A stretch of 64,000 nucleotides of DNA from Glandiceps talaboti (GCF_964340395.1 NC_135558.1:3965001-4029000); one strand, 5' to 3'; numbered from the stretch's first letter, positions 12,922 through 27,600 are shown. Numbers and translations are program-made. The notes: generated by a model not told the origin, from the letters alone.

Positions 12922-13797
12922 GTGAGTAGTTTTCTTTGCCACGACCAGTCATCAGTATCTGTTAAGTGTACTTTAAGGTAATAGATTTAAGCATATTTTA
13001 TCGTGTAAAGCAATTTTTTTGTTTAGATGGAATTTAGACCAGTTCAAGTTAAACATGTGACATCGCTGTGTGTGTTCTTTCTTATTTCTCCAGTGATTGT
13101 GGTCCCTTCCCATCCTATACTTTAGAAAAACTCGTTTTTCGTGACTGACAGAAAATCATTTAAAACTTTACCTTTCGTATTTGTTTTGGATCACCGTGTG
13201 TCTAGAACCAAGACAAAAATTCTAGAAGAAAATATATATGAAATGAACATGTCAATCAGGTTATGTAAACACGCCCACCTGCTTCTGTTATCTTTTTATA
13301 TGTATATACGTCATTCAGATAATCGATTTCAATCGTCTCAAGTAAAAGTTTAACAGTTCAATTTCCTGTCCAACCTGTGCCTGGTATTTCAGTATTTAGT
13401 TCGTATAATAATAAGTGACAGCACATCATGGCGATGTTTTGATACGTGAATAGTTCTGCCACTCTAACTTTGGAGGTGAAGTCGTTACATGATTTTAAAA
13501 GCCCGCATACGTCACATGAAAGACTAGTTCTTCTGCTTCTCCTTGATTGTCATTACGCAAGGGTCTTTCTATTTCATCTGTTACATTACAAAATAGTAAA
13601 CATTCTGTTGATTGACGTCTTTTATTCTGTCTCTTTGCCAATTCGCTATATACACATTATAAGAATGTTACCGTTTTGCCTTCCTGTGTTATTCTTTCAT
13701 ATTTGTGATGTTGCAATTGGAAATTGAAGGTTGTTTCACTATTTCACCACTATCGACTACTAGTGCGTATTGACAACTTCAACAAACAAACAGACAG
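12922..13797. other. Intergenic DNA, no gene seen
   Basis: The open frames at 13141-13353 and 13446-13727 (plus) show no known domain and lack splice context. Confidence 0.4.
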
Positions 13798-13880
13798 ACA
13801 TAAACGTGTGTACATACATACATACATACATACATATACACATACATACACATATACATACATGCTTACATACATACATA
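13798..13880. repeat. (CATA)n microsatellite, imperfect
   Basis: Tandem catacata with several interruptions (catataca, catgctta). Confidence 0.93.
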
Positions 13881-14185
13881 GTGTTGTTGCTAAGCTTTAA
13901 TATATGTATGTGTAAAGGAGACGCGAATTTCTCTTTATTCTCTGAACCGTCCTCCTATATCTTGGAGCATAGTCTGTAACTGAAGAAATAAGAGAAAGTT
14001 GGTATAGTAAATCATGGAGATGAGAATAAAAATTAAAAAACAAATGGAAATTAAGGAAGAGTGGCCTAAAAAGGATAAATATGTCCCAGTCTTTGTTATG
14101 GTCACATGAATTAAATATAATATGACGTACTCAACTCAACAAGAAAATATGTTTGTAGGTTTCTACAAATATAATGAAGGTGTGA

Positions 14186-14679
<494 letters not shown>

Positions 14680-14681
<2 letters not shown>

Positions 14682-15179
14682 ACATACAGAGAGAATCATA
14701 GAAAGACAGTGACAGACGGCTACGAGTCATGGAGTGTATGTCCATGTAAACGTTGTCATTGTGATTCATTGTAATTACTTTCAATTTGTAAGTCCTTTAA
14801 TTGTCGTAAACATCGAATACTAAACTGACTCTAACACGCTTTTATTATGAATTTCGTAAAACCAACTTTAAATATAAAATAACATAATATGAAAATACTT
14901 TACAACAGAGGGTATAGTTTACCTATCCATATATCTTTAGAAGATATTAAAACCACGAGTAAAAAGGTAAAACAAATACAATATTTAAGAATGATAAATT
15001 AATGGCCACAGTTCTTACCTGTGGCCTAGATATGTGTTTGCAGAATCGTAAACATTCATGTAAAGATGTCATCCGTGTATACGAGGGTAGTTTTGTTCTG
15101 GAGTACACATTCTGATCAGGCAAAGTAAAATGAATTTTGTTCTGATTAAGCTTACATGCCTCTGAAACTAGGTCAGTAT
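14680..15179. other. Intergenic DNA, no gene seen
   Basis: Unique AT-rich sequence without supported features. Confidence 0.45.
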
Positions 15180-15345
15180 TTAACTTTTTATTTCATCAAC
15201 CCTCTTTTTGACGGTATTTGATTTTCACGCCATTTTTTGAGGTTTTTTTTCTAAAAACGTATAAAAAGTTTAGGGTCAGCAACGAAAAACAAAGCGAGGT
15301 TGAGTAATCGGAACAACGATTTTCTTTGTCTAGCCATAACTTTAA
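15180..15345. mobile_element. MITE-like element, family 1, partial copy B
   Basis: Contains aaaaagtttagggtcagc followed by gagtaatcggaac. These are the interior phrase and terminal motif of the element at 7240-7604. Only the right part is recognisable, so this is a truncated or more diverged copy. Confidence 0.5.
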
Positions 15346-15825
15346 TGGATTAAAAAATTCTGACCATTTATATGTATAAATAACTTGAATGCAGGAAACA
15401 ATCACATATAAGTCTTGTACAGACGGAAACCGTGTAATGATCGGTTGACTATAGCTAGGCTGCATTGATATCACAATATCAGCATATTGAAAGAAAACGT
15501 GACAGTAGTACTAGTACTGTAATTACCAGATAGTAGTCGTAAACTAAATAAGTACACAAAGTCTGCACAGCTTATATTGCACCGACCCGTTCAACTCACA
15601 GAACTTACAAAACTGGCTATGTATATACTAAAACAACCACAGTCCATAAATAATTTTCTTTGGCATGTAATGCTTACTTATTTCCCACGAGGAAACGTAT
15701 GTTTTAGTCTACAAAAAAACACACACAAAAAACAGGCAAAATCTCTTGAAATTTAGGTGAGAAAAACAGTCGTCTTGCAAAGTTATAGAAAAAGATTGTC
15801 CAGAACAAAAGAATAATCATATGTA

Positions 15826-15896
15826 CTCCTATGGATTCACTGATAAGAAGACATTAATGCGAGAACCTGGGATTGAATCCCTGGCCTTTAACGTTT
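15826..15896. repeat. Short dispersed repeat (SINE-like), copy 1
   Basis: The stretch with ctgataagaagacatta, gagaacctgggattgaa and ggcctttaac is matched by a second copy at 40384-40441. The middle resembles a tRNA B box on the minus strand (gattcaatccc), which hints at a tRNA-derived SINE, but no A box or full tRNA fold is visible. Confidence 0.4.
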
Positions 15897-16134
15897 GTTA
15901 TCTTGGCATACTTCACGCAAACTCTACTTAACTTAACAGGTTACTTTCATTGATTTTAAAAATCCCACACCCAGGCAAGTCGTGTATGTATTCTGTGTTA
16001 TAATGACATCAATGTCAATTTGGTGTTTTGAACTTAGTGATGACAAAGTTGTCGCAATGATTTGATATAAGCAAACAAGGAATGGTGTTCTACATACTTG
16101 ATTTGGTTTCAAATTATACGTCAACTTGTCAAAA

Positions 16135-16140
16135 TTTAAT
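16135..16140 (-). terminator. Candidate poly(A) signal for the TRAF gene
   Basis: ATTAAA on the minus strand, about 75 nt past the TRAF stop codon. It is the only signal-like hexamer I noted close to the stop. Confidence 0.4.
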
Positions 16141-16213
16141 AAATAATTCTTTATCGATGAATATCAAAACTTGTCCTCGGTATGAGACTTCTAGAATCGA
16201 TGAAAGTTTCCTG

Positions 16214-19200
16214 TTAAATTAGATCACTTGTGTCGACAATAATTTTGATGAACGCTACGTCATCTTTGACGTAAGAATGACGAGGGCTGTCCAATTTTGA
16301 CAATGGCATGAACAGGGGACATCCACTGGCAATATTCATGTCATGGTGAGGACGTCGAAATGAACTTGACGTTGGGTCTGGTCGGAAAGCATCGATCACA
16401 TGTTCTCTGTTATTTTGGTCCAACCACATCAAGGTTACTTTTTGACGAAAGGGCCATCTCAAGAGGGCGTCATTTGGACCCCTCATGACTACAAAAAACA
16501 GAGATATGTGGTTTCCTTTACCCATGCCATCCCCGTCCAAATAGATACGGGCACACATTTTGTAACCATGGCGACTGGTATAAAAACATGGTGAATACAT
16601 TGAAACTGTTTTGCCTGAAACGGCGTCACGGCGCTTCTTAGCAAAGTCGCTAATTTTCCAAAGGAGCACTCCATCATATGACGCCATTTCTAAAGATTGG
16701 ATTCTTAAATCTTGTTCAGCAAGCGCTACGTCTTTCATTGCTATTGTTCTATCCTGCGATTTAACTTTACGCTGCAGTGCTTCAATTGTCTCTGTCATCA
16801 TCCTTTCCTTTCGTTCCAAATTGTCGATCTTTGCTCCATCCTCATCTATTTGCTTATTAAGGACAGCAACAAGGCCTTCATAGGTAGTTTGTTTCGTTTG
16901 CAGTAGGGTTTGTTTATCTCGCGAGTCTTCCACTCCTGACTTCAATTTCTCATACATGGCTTTCAAACCATTCAGCGTCAGTCCATTCTCCACAACCAAC
17001 TTTTTCTTCATCTCTTCCTGACACTCTTTCAGCTGTCTTTCAAACGTTTTGGCGTTTTGTGTCATGGTTGCAATCTTCTTATCATGGTCACCAAGCTGTA
17101 CTCTGACGTCATCGATGCCATTATCATCGTTCATTTTCTGTACCATAGATAGGAAAGGTATCATTGTGTTCATCAACATCACCAGATGTTCACCAAGATG
17201 TTTCTTGCTGTGGTCTTTTAAATCATCTTGCACTACCTACAAATAAAATGAAAATATTAGACATCACATCACTAAGAAAACGGCAACACTTTGTCAATAC
17301 ATTAACGTACAGGTAACCTAAACATCAGTGAAGGCACTGCCAAATAGGGAACTTGCAAACCCGCCATGTTGAATGTTGCATCATGGGAAATGAGATAATA
17401 AATACTCAAATAGTATTGTAAACAATAATGTTACATTGTTTTTAACCACAAATAATCAATTCATAGTCACCCTGACCATTGTGGGAGGTTTATTTGATCG
17501 GTAGCTCCAGATTAGGTATTACGATAACCACAGATAATCCCATAATCCTTTGCGTCTGAGCATGCTCAGTCTGGATTGCAAGTTCCCTATTGGACAATGT
17601 ATTAAGCAGTTGTAATTCTTGTAATCAACATAACGATTTCTTGGATTACGGCTAGTCGATCGGTTACCCTGACTCTCCTCCCCCAGCAGAGACTCGTTAG
17701 GCGGGTGTAGCCCCCAACGACGAGACATCTGGGTAACGAGACCAGACTGAGGCTAGTGGACCGGAATTATGCAAATGGTAACGTCAGGAATAAAGAAGTA
17801 AGTTAGGACAAGTTTCTTACCAATTCCTCACAGCCAACCCCTTTAAAATTACAGGGAACTACTTTTTTAGGACAGTCACCAGTCTCCGTATCAAGATGTT
17901 CTCTCAACTATAAAACATAAGTAAAAAATGAAAGTTTAGAGTTTGTGAATCAATCACACATGGAAATGTTATGGGTTGTATGTGCCTTGGAAATAAAAAT
18001 CTTACACTTTTTGCTGTATGTCTACTTTGTTCGAGAAATCCCAAACTCATTCTCAGTTAAAGTTCAACATTTTAGAATTCGTATGGCTGCCTAATACAGC
18101 ACTGCTATAACTCCATGGGAAATAATTGAAAATCAGACGGTGAAGCCCAACATTTATTTCATTATTTCTAAAGAACCATGTGAAACAATTGGAATATTTT
18201 TATGAACTTTGATTTCGAGGGAAATTGTATTCGATGCGCTTCCTACCTTACGTTATATAATGTGCATCATAAATGAAAATGTTTAACATGATAATACGAC
18301 AGATCGATGCGAGTCTCCAAGTATAATATAACTTGATTCATCAGGTAGAAAGAATATTTTTACAAAAATGTTTCACTACGACAGTACTTTATTTGATCCG
18401 AAAGGGCAAGATGAAAAGATCGCTTTGAAAAGTTGTCACACATTACATCACTCTACGTACCATTTTTCTTGGAATCTCTGCTTTCTGACAGAATTGACAC
18501 GAGATAGGATACTGAGGGCATTCTTCGTAATGTACCTGTAATGTATAACAATTGAAATTTGTTATTCAACCTTAATTGAAAGTAATCAACATTTTAAATA
18601 AACAAACTATTACATTTCAACCCTGTGTATAAAGAGATACTTGAGGGCGCTGTCTTGAAAAGAGATGAGAATAAACTTGCCATCATCACAGACAAGTATC
18701 AACTTGTCTGTGCCATCATTGATAAAGGTGTAAATACCGCGGCGATTCAATCAAGAATTTACCCTTCGAAAACTAAATAGCACATTTTTTAAAATTACAC
18801 ATTTCCTATGAAAAAGTCACACTTCCTCAAATCGTATACGTAGTTTAACTTCTTGTTTAATTCAGGGTAGTTTTCGTTCCTGGTTTGATGTTCTTCTTTC
18901 TATATTTTTCATTATATTTCATTTCCACTTCTTTATCATGTTATCACGTTTTGCATCCATCAATAGTATGTAATAATCAACAATGATAATAACAATATTG
19001 TTTTTGTATACTACTTTCCCAACCTGTGCTCAAAACGCTTCAAAATTAGTACCCCTGGCACGGATCTATGGCGGTACAACGGTTTTACTTTCCCCACTCC
19101 CTAGGGAGCATGCACTCTAATATTAATAGTTTGTGTTTCAGTTGGCCCTATTTTGTTTATGCTTGTGCGTTTCAAGTCTACTCACAGATTATGAAAACTA

Positions 19201-22200
19201 TCTCTTTTCCTAGCATGGTCGAATGTGATGCAAGTCCATAGTGGTTACTACGTACTAGGGGGGGGGGGGGCATAATACTATTTTCCCATGTATTTACCTT
19301 TAATTCTTGATGTAGCAATTCGTCCTCACAATACTGGCATTTCTCCACTCTCATGGAGCAGTCATTCTCCAAATGTTCAGCCAGGTTATCTCGTTTTATT
19401 CGTTGTCCACACCCAGACTTAATACAGGTTATAACAGCTGACGGACAGCTCCCAGCATGCTCCTATCATGTGGAAGAAAATACAAGATCATGAAATTAGT
19501 TTTCTGGGATATATCAGGATAGTTGTGGGCGATGCAGTATTGGGGCTTGGAAACAGTTGGTTATTTTTTTCATGAACGGAGGACGACATTAAATCATGTA
19601 ACATCCCCATTCGTCCAATACGTTTATAAATGCCTACACTATACACTACCCACGTTTATATGAACCAATAACCTTGATACCTCTTCCGCATATGTATCAT
19701 TCTCACAAACCAGAGCTGTTATTTCTTCCGCGAACTTCAAAATAACGAGACCTCTGGTAGGGCACGTAGTGGACGGTGCCGTAAAAGAGGTCGTGGTTTG
19801 CGACGATGTTATGTATAAGAGGGTGTCTATGTTTGATTTTCATTACTTTGATTTGTACTTTCTTGAAATATTCTAAATTACCTTGTGTACAGGTATCATT
19901 GTACAGTGTAAGGGTGTATACGGGTACCCTAAGTTGATTAATAAACACTGTCTCATGCGGACCATGAGATACTGAGGTCATGTTTCAATTTACGGGACTC
20001 ACCGTAGTACAAACACTACTTTAAGTGACTCACTTGGAGGAAGGGGTAGGAACAATGTAACAATATATATGTAGGAGGGGGGACAGCTTCAAAAGAAAAA
20101 AAATAGGCATCACTTCATTATAAGTGATTGGTTTCCGTACCCACACGTCAGACCAGTGTGGTAATCAGATGATGGTATCAGGGTTAGGTGTGATGCGGGG
20201 GGCCTGACACGGAACCGTAACAAATCATGCAAATTGGAGGTTGAAAGAGTCACACTTGAATCATTTTACCTTGAAGAATTTAAGTCTTAAGTAAGCATGT
20301 TCAAGACTCACATAAACGTTTTTTTTTTTGCATTGATCTCAATATCAAACCATTTTCATATAGTCGTCAGAGACTCATTTGAACTCATTCCAGACTTGTG
20401 AGCCATGGAAGTACAGTCATTATAACTAGTCAGCGGAAGATCAGTATATACAATGATACAAGAGCGGATTTGCCAAATTACGTACAATATAACTCATGAA
20501 GTTAGTGTACATTCTTAAATTAAACCAATTCTTGGTAATGCCTCCTTATCACATTGAGATCAGTCACCCGGAACTGAAAATACACATTGACCGTGTCCTT
20601 GACGTGACGTGCTTATTTCCCGGACCTACCTCGTCATATTCTTTGTATAGTCCCTTCCAATCACAGTCATCGTTAGGGCATTGAACGCTGCAGTTGTTCA
20701 ACTCTCTAAGAATAGCTCTATCTCTGTAGATCTGCAAGATAAAAATAGAAAACGTAATCTGAATCAGATGTACCTTGAATATCATGGTAAGTATTTTGTT
20801 AACTAAAATGTAAATATCAAAAAAAAGACACATTTTAGCTGCTTCCTTGGTTACATTAGTTGAAACAACACCAACAACATCAAAAACAACAACAAACAAA
20901 CAAACAAATAACTGTCACATATGCAATACTAGTATGCTAAACAAAGTTAAACACGGTGATATATATTTATAGGATAACTTGGTCTGTAACATTCGTGAAC
21001 TCTCCAGCCTCGGGCCAGGGCAATTTGTTTCAAGTTCATATACAAATTAGTAAATGATATTAGTCTAGCTTAAATAGGCTATATGCATCTCTCTTTTCGA
21101 CTTTAGTGTTGAGAATAGGTGACCAAGAACGAATCGTCCAGAACATAGGTCACTTCGTTATGGTTAGTATCACAACTGGGTTACTAAATTACACAGAGTT
21201 CTATGCCTTTATAAGGCAAGCATATAGACAAGGTGTTATACGGGACAGGGTTCAAGTAAAGGCTAAGAATATCAAAAGAAAACAAATAAATAAGTAAAGG
21301 TAAAATTAGATACTGTTCCACTCTTTTCAATATTCTGGTTTGCAACACATAGTATAGAATATTCATGATAACAAATGGCAGGCTTGCCGAAACGTGATCA
21401 TTTTCTTTCACTTTCCTATTACAGGGGAATTCCATTCACATACACGCAAAAACACGTGTGTGATCAACAGTCCCCCCCCCCCCCCCCAAAAAAAAAAAAA
21501 AAAAAAAAAAAAACCTACAAAATTCCCCGTTCTATTTATAGTGTATGGTGTTTTCAGGTATACCTTTTGATAGAAATGAAAGTAGGTGTATTGTATTATT
21601 GTATTTTCTCATACCTGATCACTTCGTAACATAGAATCTTCATAACCTTCATCTTCACACGCTTTACAACGTATATCACTGTCCCTATAGCAGAAATGGT
21701 TTGGTATATATTAGTGTTCGAAGCCAGCAACACATGAAAACTTTGAATATTGTATCAAAACATTTTCGTAACCATTCGGCATTCTAACGATACATAACAT
21801 GCATGTACAAAATTGATATTGAAGACAGCATTTTGCAACAAAGTAGACAAGTCATCAGATTCTACGGGGAAAAGGTATCCCGCTAACTTAACTGTACAAC
21901 TAAATGTTCTGTTCTTCTCAATTCACTATTTTAAGCACATTGGACGGTTTAGAATCCTCTCAGCTCCAGAAATATAATAATATGGCCCGAAATTATTTTC
22001 ATCCTCACATAAGTTATCAAGCATAGTGTTTGACCAACTATGTAACTACAAATGTGTACTAGTCAGTCTACGCATTGGATCTGTGGCATATGTTTACTAT
22101 TTTCTTTTTGTTTGCCCAAACACAATTGCAGAATTACTAGTATTCAAAAATCGGCCAGTCCCTGAATATTAAGCCTAAGTGAATGTCAACTGCCTAACTC

Positions 22201-22620
22201 GTCGTATAACGTATACGTATAGACGGTCCGGTATCGTGTAATTATTTCTAATCTACATTTACATACAAATTAAATAAACTCTTGAAATAGTACGCCTGTC
22301 TATCACTGATACAAATAAAACTTCGGAAAAGAAGAAAATATATACTCTAAAGAGAAAGGATGGACAAAAACCCTAATCTCACACACTTCTTCATGTCTAA
22401 AAATAAATGCCATAGACCGGGGCCATAGACTGCTGGAAGGAAACTTCAAATTGTTTTATGTAACTTACCTGGATATTATGTCCTCCAAACAATATGCACA
22501 GTAACGATGCCCACAGAATGTCTGTTTAGGGTCTTTTAGAATTTGGTCACAGTGTCTGCATAGATATTTAGATTCAGGTTCGACATCGCCAAATATACTC
22601 TGCAGGTAACCACTAATCAT
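16214..22620 (-). CDS. TRAF2: TNF-receptor-associated factor, TRAF2 type (7 exons)
   Basis: Exons 22620-22469, 21684-21615, 20731-20630, 19462-19298, 18535-18461, 17907-17821 and 17236-16214 join in frame at consensus GT-AG sites to 557 aa, the usual TRAF length. The RING is complete: C21, C24, C36, H38, C41, C44, C57, C60. TRAF-type zinc fingers span about 75-217 and a coiled coil about 230-400. The TRAF-C/MATH domain at 404-557 opens YDGVLLWKISDF and keeps DALLRWPF, DQNNREHVIDAFRP and MNIASGCPLF. The TRAF2 receptor-peptide contacts are present: R447, Y449, D453 and the serine triplet 507-509 in TSSSF. TRAF2 is a cytoplasmic adaptor and RING protein linking TNF-receptor-family tails to NF-kB and JNK. 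The MATH domain reads closer to TRAF2/TRAF1 than to TRAF3/5/6; orthology within that group is inferred. Nothing looks broken. kB sites lie upstream (separate entry). Confidence 0.93.
17343..17591. mobile_element. MITE family 2, copy A, in a TRAF intron
   Basis: A 249-bp element with near-perfect 16-bp terminal inverted repeats (aatagggaacttgcaa), lying in the last TRAF intron. An inverted copy of the same length lies at 49943-50191 and shares the interior, including the phrases for ggattatctgtggttatcg and gagcatgctcag. There is no coding capacity. Flanks do not show an obvious target-site duplication. Confidence 0.8.
21471..21513. repeat. Poly(C)-poly(A) tract
   Basis: About 17 C followed by about 26 A in an intron of the TRAF gene. 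A tract of the same two-part design occurs at 54650-54687. Confidence 0.85.
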
Positions 22621-22715
22621 GGTACAATTGTATAACCAGGGGGTACAACAGACTAGATGGAACTGCCGTCAAGAAACGTCAGAATGGACTAGGTCAGTAC
22701 GGTAACGAGAGATGA

Positions 22716-22916
22716 TTTTTATACCTATGCTTCTTTTGTTTGTTTGCAATAAAACAGTTGTAATAAAAAATAGAATTGGAATATCCCAGATTTACGTCAT
22801 AGTCAGTTCAGAGCAAAGTATCTCGCCCGGAAATGTACACGGAATTTCCCACCATTCACCAATAGATAGTCTCCACTAGATATCATAATTGCGCATGCGT
22901 ATAAGCGGGTTTTCCC
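22716..22916 (-). promoter_or_regulatory. TRAF promoter: TATA box, two kB-like sites, ETS and NRF1-like motifs
   Basis: Read on the minus strand upstream of the TRAF start at 22620. TATAAAAA lies at 22716-22723, about 95 bp before the ATG. A full NF-kB consensus GGGAAATTCC lies at 22841-22850. A Dorsal-type kB site (GGGTTTTCCC, 22907-22916), an NRF1-like GCGCATGCGT (22891-22900) and an ETS core CCGGAA (22827-22832) are also present. Motifs are seen directly; their use is inference, consistent with the known NF-kB induction of some TRAF genes. Confidence 0.5.
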
Positions 22917-22920
22917 AATG

Positions 22921-23246
22921 ACTCACTCACTCGCTACCGCTTTTTGACTCAAGTATATGATATTATAATAATTACTAGTATATGGTTGAATGTACTTCTC
23001 CTACTCTAGACTGTCGACAGTCGTTCGTGCCTTTTTTTGCTACGTTTCATCTAAAACGAAGTCGCCGCCTCGCTCCGTAGCACTGAATACCAATGTGTAC
23101 TGATAATTGCTATTTGCAATATACGTATATGTCTATTTTCCTTATGTAAAAGGCGCATGAATGTAATTTATACATATCTATCACGTAGTAGTATGTGTGA
23201 GAAGGCTGTGTGTGTGTATGTATGTATGTATGTATGTATGTATGTA

Positions 23247-23293
<47 letters not shown>

Positions 23294-24252
23294 ATGTATG
23301 TATGTATGTATGTATGTATGTATGTATGTATGTATATGTGCGTGCGTATACGTCTGTCTATCTGTCATGGAACATTTTAATCGTAATACTACTACTAATA
23401 CTACTAGTCAAAATACTGATTGCTTACAGAGAAAATTACACACACACAGAGACTAATTCAGACATGTACAATGTTTTTCCAGTGATCATTATATCAACAT
23501 GGCTACTGGGAAAGGCCCAAGGGGGAAATAAATGTTTACAAATTTTTAAAACTATGTCACGGAAACATGTATCCCCTTTGAATGTATATCGTCACATGAT
23601 CCACGCGAGTGATGATCATATGTCAGTATGGTGACCAGTGACTTTGACGTGCTTTTCTGGTGTATCTCCGCCGACAACGGTTTGATGATCCGTTGTAATA
23701 TGTGTGACTGTCGAAACCAATGACTACCTTGCACACGAATAAATGTGATAATAATAATTTCAATTATTGAACGTAATCAACAGAAATCGTCGATGTTATT
23801 ATAATAATGAATGATAAGCATACAAAAACCCCGAATACAAAACAAGAACGTGCGTCATCAGTTTTAAAAACGTGCTAACTTGAGACACCAATTTCAACTT
23901 TATTTTTATATATAAATACTAAGTAAACGTAAACCCTGTGTCGTATTTATGTTGGGGTGACCCTAAAATGAATGACAGATGGAATGAGAGAAAACGAATG
24001 ACAACATTTACTCTATGAACTCGCTGTAATGACACCCTTTTACTGCATTTGGGAAGTTAAAATGACACCCTCCACTTTATTTACAAAATGGAATGACAGC
24101 CGCCCTCTATAAGTGGAGTGACAGTCGCCACTCTAGAACATTGTAGTATTAGTTTATAGTGATCTGACTGGCGATGTTTTACAATAGGAATACATATTAA
24201 AAAGAAGCATTTTTCACTCAGCCCTTTCTGGCTTATAAGTCACTCTGAATTA
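22921..24252. other. Intergenic DNA with microsatellite, no gene seen
   Basis: No gene is supported. Positions 23950-24140 hold about six irregularly spaced AATGACA-type words (gaatgacag, taatgacaccc, gaatgacagcc, gagtgacagtc). They look like a degenerate tandem repeat related in sense to the TGAC-rich satellite that follows. Confidence 0.45.
23211..23345. repeat. (TATG)n-(TG)n-(TATG)n microsatellite
   Basis: A pure TG run sits between two TATG runs on the plus strand. Confidence 0.97.
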
Positions 24253-24691
24253 AAATTTTACAGTGCATCAAATAAACAGTACAGTTGTGTCGTAGGTTTA
24301 TCACAACAACGCAAATATATACAAAATAGATTTAATTACACATTACTTATATAATCGCTCTGTTCTTCCGAAGGTACTTTCAATAAATTTTGGTAGTGGA
24401 ATTTATAATGAATGTAACATTCTGACCAGAACTTAAATTTACAAATGAATCATTCTGTGGAATAAGAGCACAAGTGGAAAAACAGCAATTATGATGCTTT
24501 GAAAAACTAATGACAACAATTATTATAAGAGTGCGGCAACACAAGCAGCGTAAACTATCAGAAATATTTAAAAACTATCAAATTGTTCTATATATACCAA
24601 TATAAATTCACTGCAATTGAGAATACTCCAAACTGTTCAATGTAGATGGACATTTAAGAAAAATACCATATGTACAAAATAACTAGCAATT
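24253..24691. repeat. Left copy of the direct duplication flanking the satellite
   Basis: This stretch and 32546-32898 are diverged direct copies. Shared blocks include atgatgctttgaaaaact, caatgtagatggacattt and cagaacttaaatttacaaa, in the same order and orientation. The satellite lies between them, so both copies probably come from one ancestral unit that was duplicated when the array expanded. Confidence 0.85.
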
Positions 24692-27600
24692 ACCTGATCT
24701 GACCTGACCTGACTTGACTTGACCTGACTTGACTTGACTTGACTTGACTTGACTTGACCTGACGTGATGTGACTTGACCTGACTTGACTTGACTCTTTGA
24801 CTTGACATGACATGACTTGACATGACTTGACTTGACTTGACAATTTAGAATACTATTGTTTAAATTCATGTAGTTGGAAATAAGTACAAATATCAAACAT
24901 GTACAAATTGCTAGTAATAATCAATATGCTGAATTAACTCATTTGATACACGAATTGACCTGACATGGATTTGACAATTTAGAATACTGCAGTTCAAACT
25001 CATGGCATAGGAAATAAGTACACATATCAAACATATACAAAATAGCTAGCAATAAAAATGATGATTTGACTATTTGACTTGACTTAACTTAACTTGACTT
25101 TTGACTTGACTTGACTTGACTTGACTTGACTTGACTTGACCTGACTTGACATGACATGACTTGACTCGACTTGACTTTTGACTTGACTTGACTTGACTTG
25201 ACATGACGACTTTTGACTTGACTTGACTCTTTGACTTGACATGACATGACATGACATGACATGACATGACTTGACTTGACTTGACTTTTGACTTGACTTG
25301 ACTTGGCATGACGACTTTTGACTTGACTTGACTTTTGACTTGATTTGACTTGACTTGATTCTTTGACTTGACTTGCCTCTTTGAGTTGACTTGACATGAC
25401 ATGACATGACATGACTTGACTTTTGACTTGACTTGACTTTTGACTTGACTTGACTTGACCTGACTTGACTCTTTGACTTGACTTTTGACTTGACTTGACT
25501 TTTGACTTGACTTGATTCTTTGACTTGACATGACATGACTTGACTTGACTTGATTCTTTGACTTGACTTGACTCTTTGACTTGACTTGACATGACATGAC
25601 ATGACATGACTTGACTTGACTTTTGACTTAACTCTTTGACTTGACTTGACTTGACTTGACTCTTTCCCTTGATGACCTGTCTTGACTTGACAATTTAGAA
25701 TACTATTGTTTAAACTCATGTAGTTGGAAATAAGTACAATTAAATATCAAACATGTACAAATTGCTAGTAATGAGCAATATGCTGAATTAATTCATTTGA
25801 TACACGAATTGACCTGACATGGATTTGACAATTTAGAATACTGCAGTTCAAACTCATGGCATAGGAAATAAGTACACATATCAAACATATACAAAATAGC
25901 TAGCAAAATAAAACATTTGACACATGAATTGATTTGACATGAAATTACATAAGATTACATGACTTGACTTGACGTGACGTGACTTGACCTAACTTGACTC
26001 TTTGACTTGTCTTGACTTGACTTGACTTGTCTTGACTTGACCTGACCTGTCCTGTCTTGACTTGACTTTTGACTTGACTTGACATGACATGACTTGACCT
26101 GACTTGACTTTTGACTTGACTTGACTTGACTTGTCTTGACTTGACTTGACATGACTTAACTTTTGACTTGACTTGAATTGATTTTTGACTTGACTTGACT
26201 TGACTTGTTTTTTGACTTGACATGACTTGACTTGACTTGTCTTGACTTGACTTGGCTTGTCTTTTGACTTGACTCGACTTGATTTGACCTGACTTGACTT
26301 GACTTTTGACTTGACTTGACTTGACTTTTGACTTGACTTGACTTGACTTGACTTGACTTGACTTGACTTGACCTGACGTGATGTGATGTGACTTGACCTG
26401 ACTTGACTTGACTCTTTGACTTGACATGACATGACTTGACATGACTTGACTTGACTTGACAATTTAGAATACTATTGTTTAAATTCATGTAGTTGGAAAT
26501 AAGTACAAATATCAAACATGTACAAATTGCTAGTAATGATCAATATGCTGAATTAACTCATTTGATACACGAATTGACCTGACATGGATTTGACAATTTA
26601 GAATACTGCAGTTCAAACTCATGGCATAGGAAATAAGTACACATATCAAACATATACAAAATAGCTAGCAAAATAAAACATTTGACACATGAATTGATTT
26701 GACATGAAATTACATAAGATTACATGACTTGACTTGACGTGACGTGACTTGACCTAACTTGACTCTTTGACTTGTCTTGACTTGACTTGACTTGTCTTGA
26801 CTTGACCTGACCTGTCCTGTCTTGACTTGACTTGACTTGACTTGACTTGACATGACATGACTTGACCTGACTTGACTTTTGACTTGACTTGACTTGACTT
26901 GTCTTGACTTGACTTGACATGACTTAACTTTTGACTTGACTTGACTTGTTTTTTGACTTGACATGACTTGACTTGACTTGTCTTGACTTGACTTGGCTTG
27001 TCTTTTGACTTGACTCGACTTGATTTGACCTGACTTGACTTGACTTTTGACTTGACTTGACTTGACTTTTGACTTGACTTGACTTGACTGGACTTGACTT
27101 GACCTGACGTGATGTGATGTGACTTGACCTGACTTGACTTGACTCTTTGACTTGACTTGACATGACTTGACATGACTTGACACGAATTGACCTGACATGG
27201 ATTTGACAATTTAGAATACTGCAGTTCAAACTCAAGGCATTGGAAATAAGTACACATATCAAACATATACAAAATAGCTAGCAATAAAAATGATGACTTG
27301 ACTATTTGACTTGACTTAACTTAACTTGACTTTTGACTTGACTTGACTTGACTTGACTTGACTTGACTTGACTTGACCTGACTTGACATGACTTGACTCG
27401 ACTTGACTTGACTTGACTTGACATGACGACTTTTGACTTGACTTGACTCTTTGACTTGACATGACATGACATGACATGACATGACATGACTTGACTTGAC
27501 TTGACTTGGCATGACGACTTTTGACTTGACTTGACTTTTGACTTGATTTGACTTGACTTGATTCTTTGACTTGACTTGACTCTTTGAGATGACTTGACAT

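Noticed and set aside
15826-15896. B-box-like gattcaatccc considered as a tRNA gene
   Set aside because: No acceptor stem, A box or cloverleaf fits; a second decayed copy at 40375 points to a dispersed repeat.
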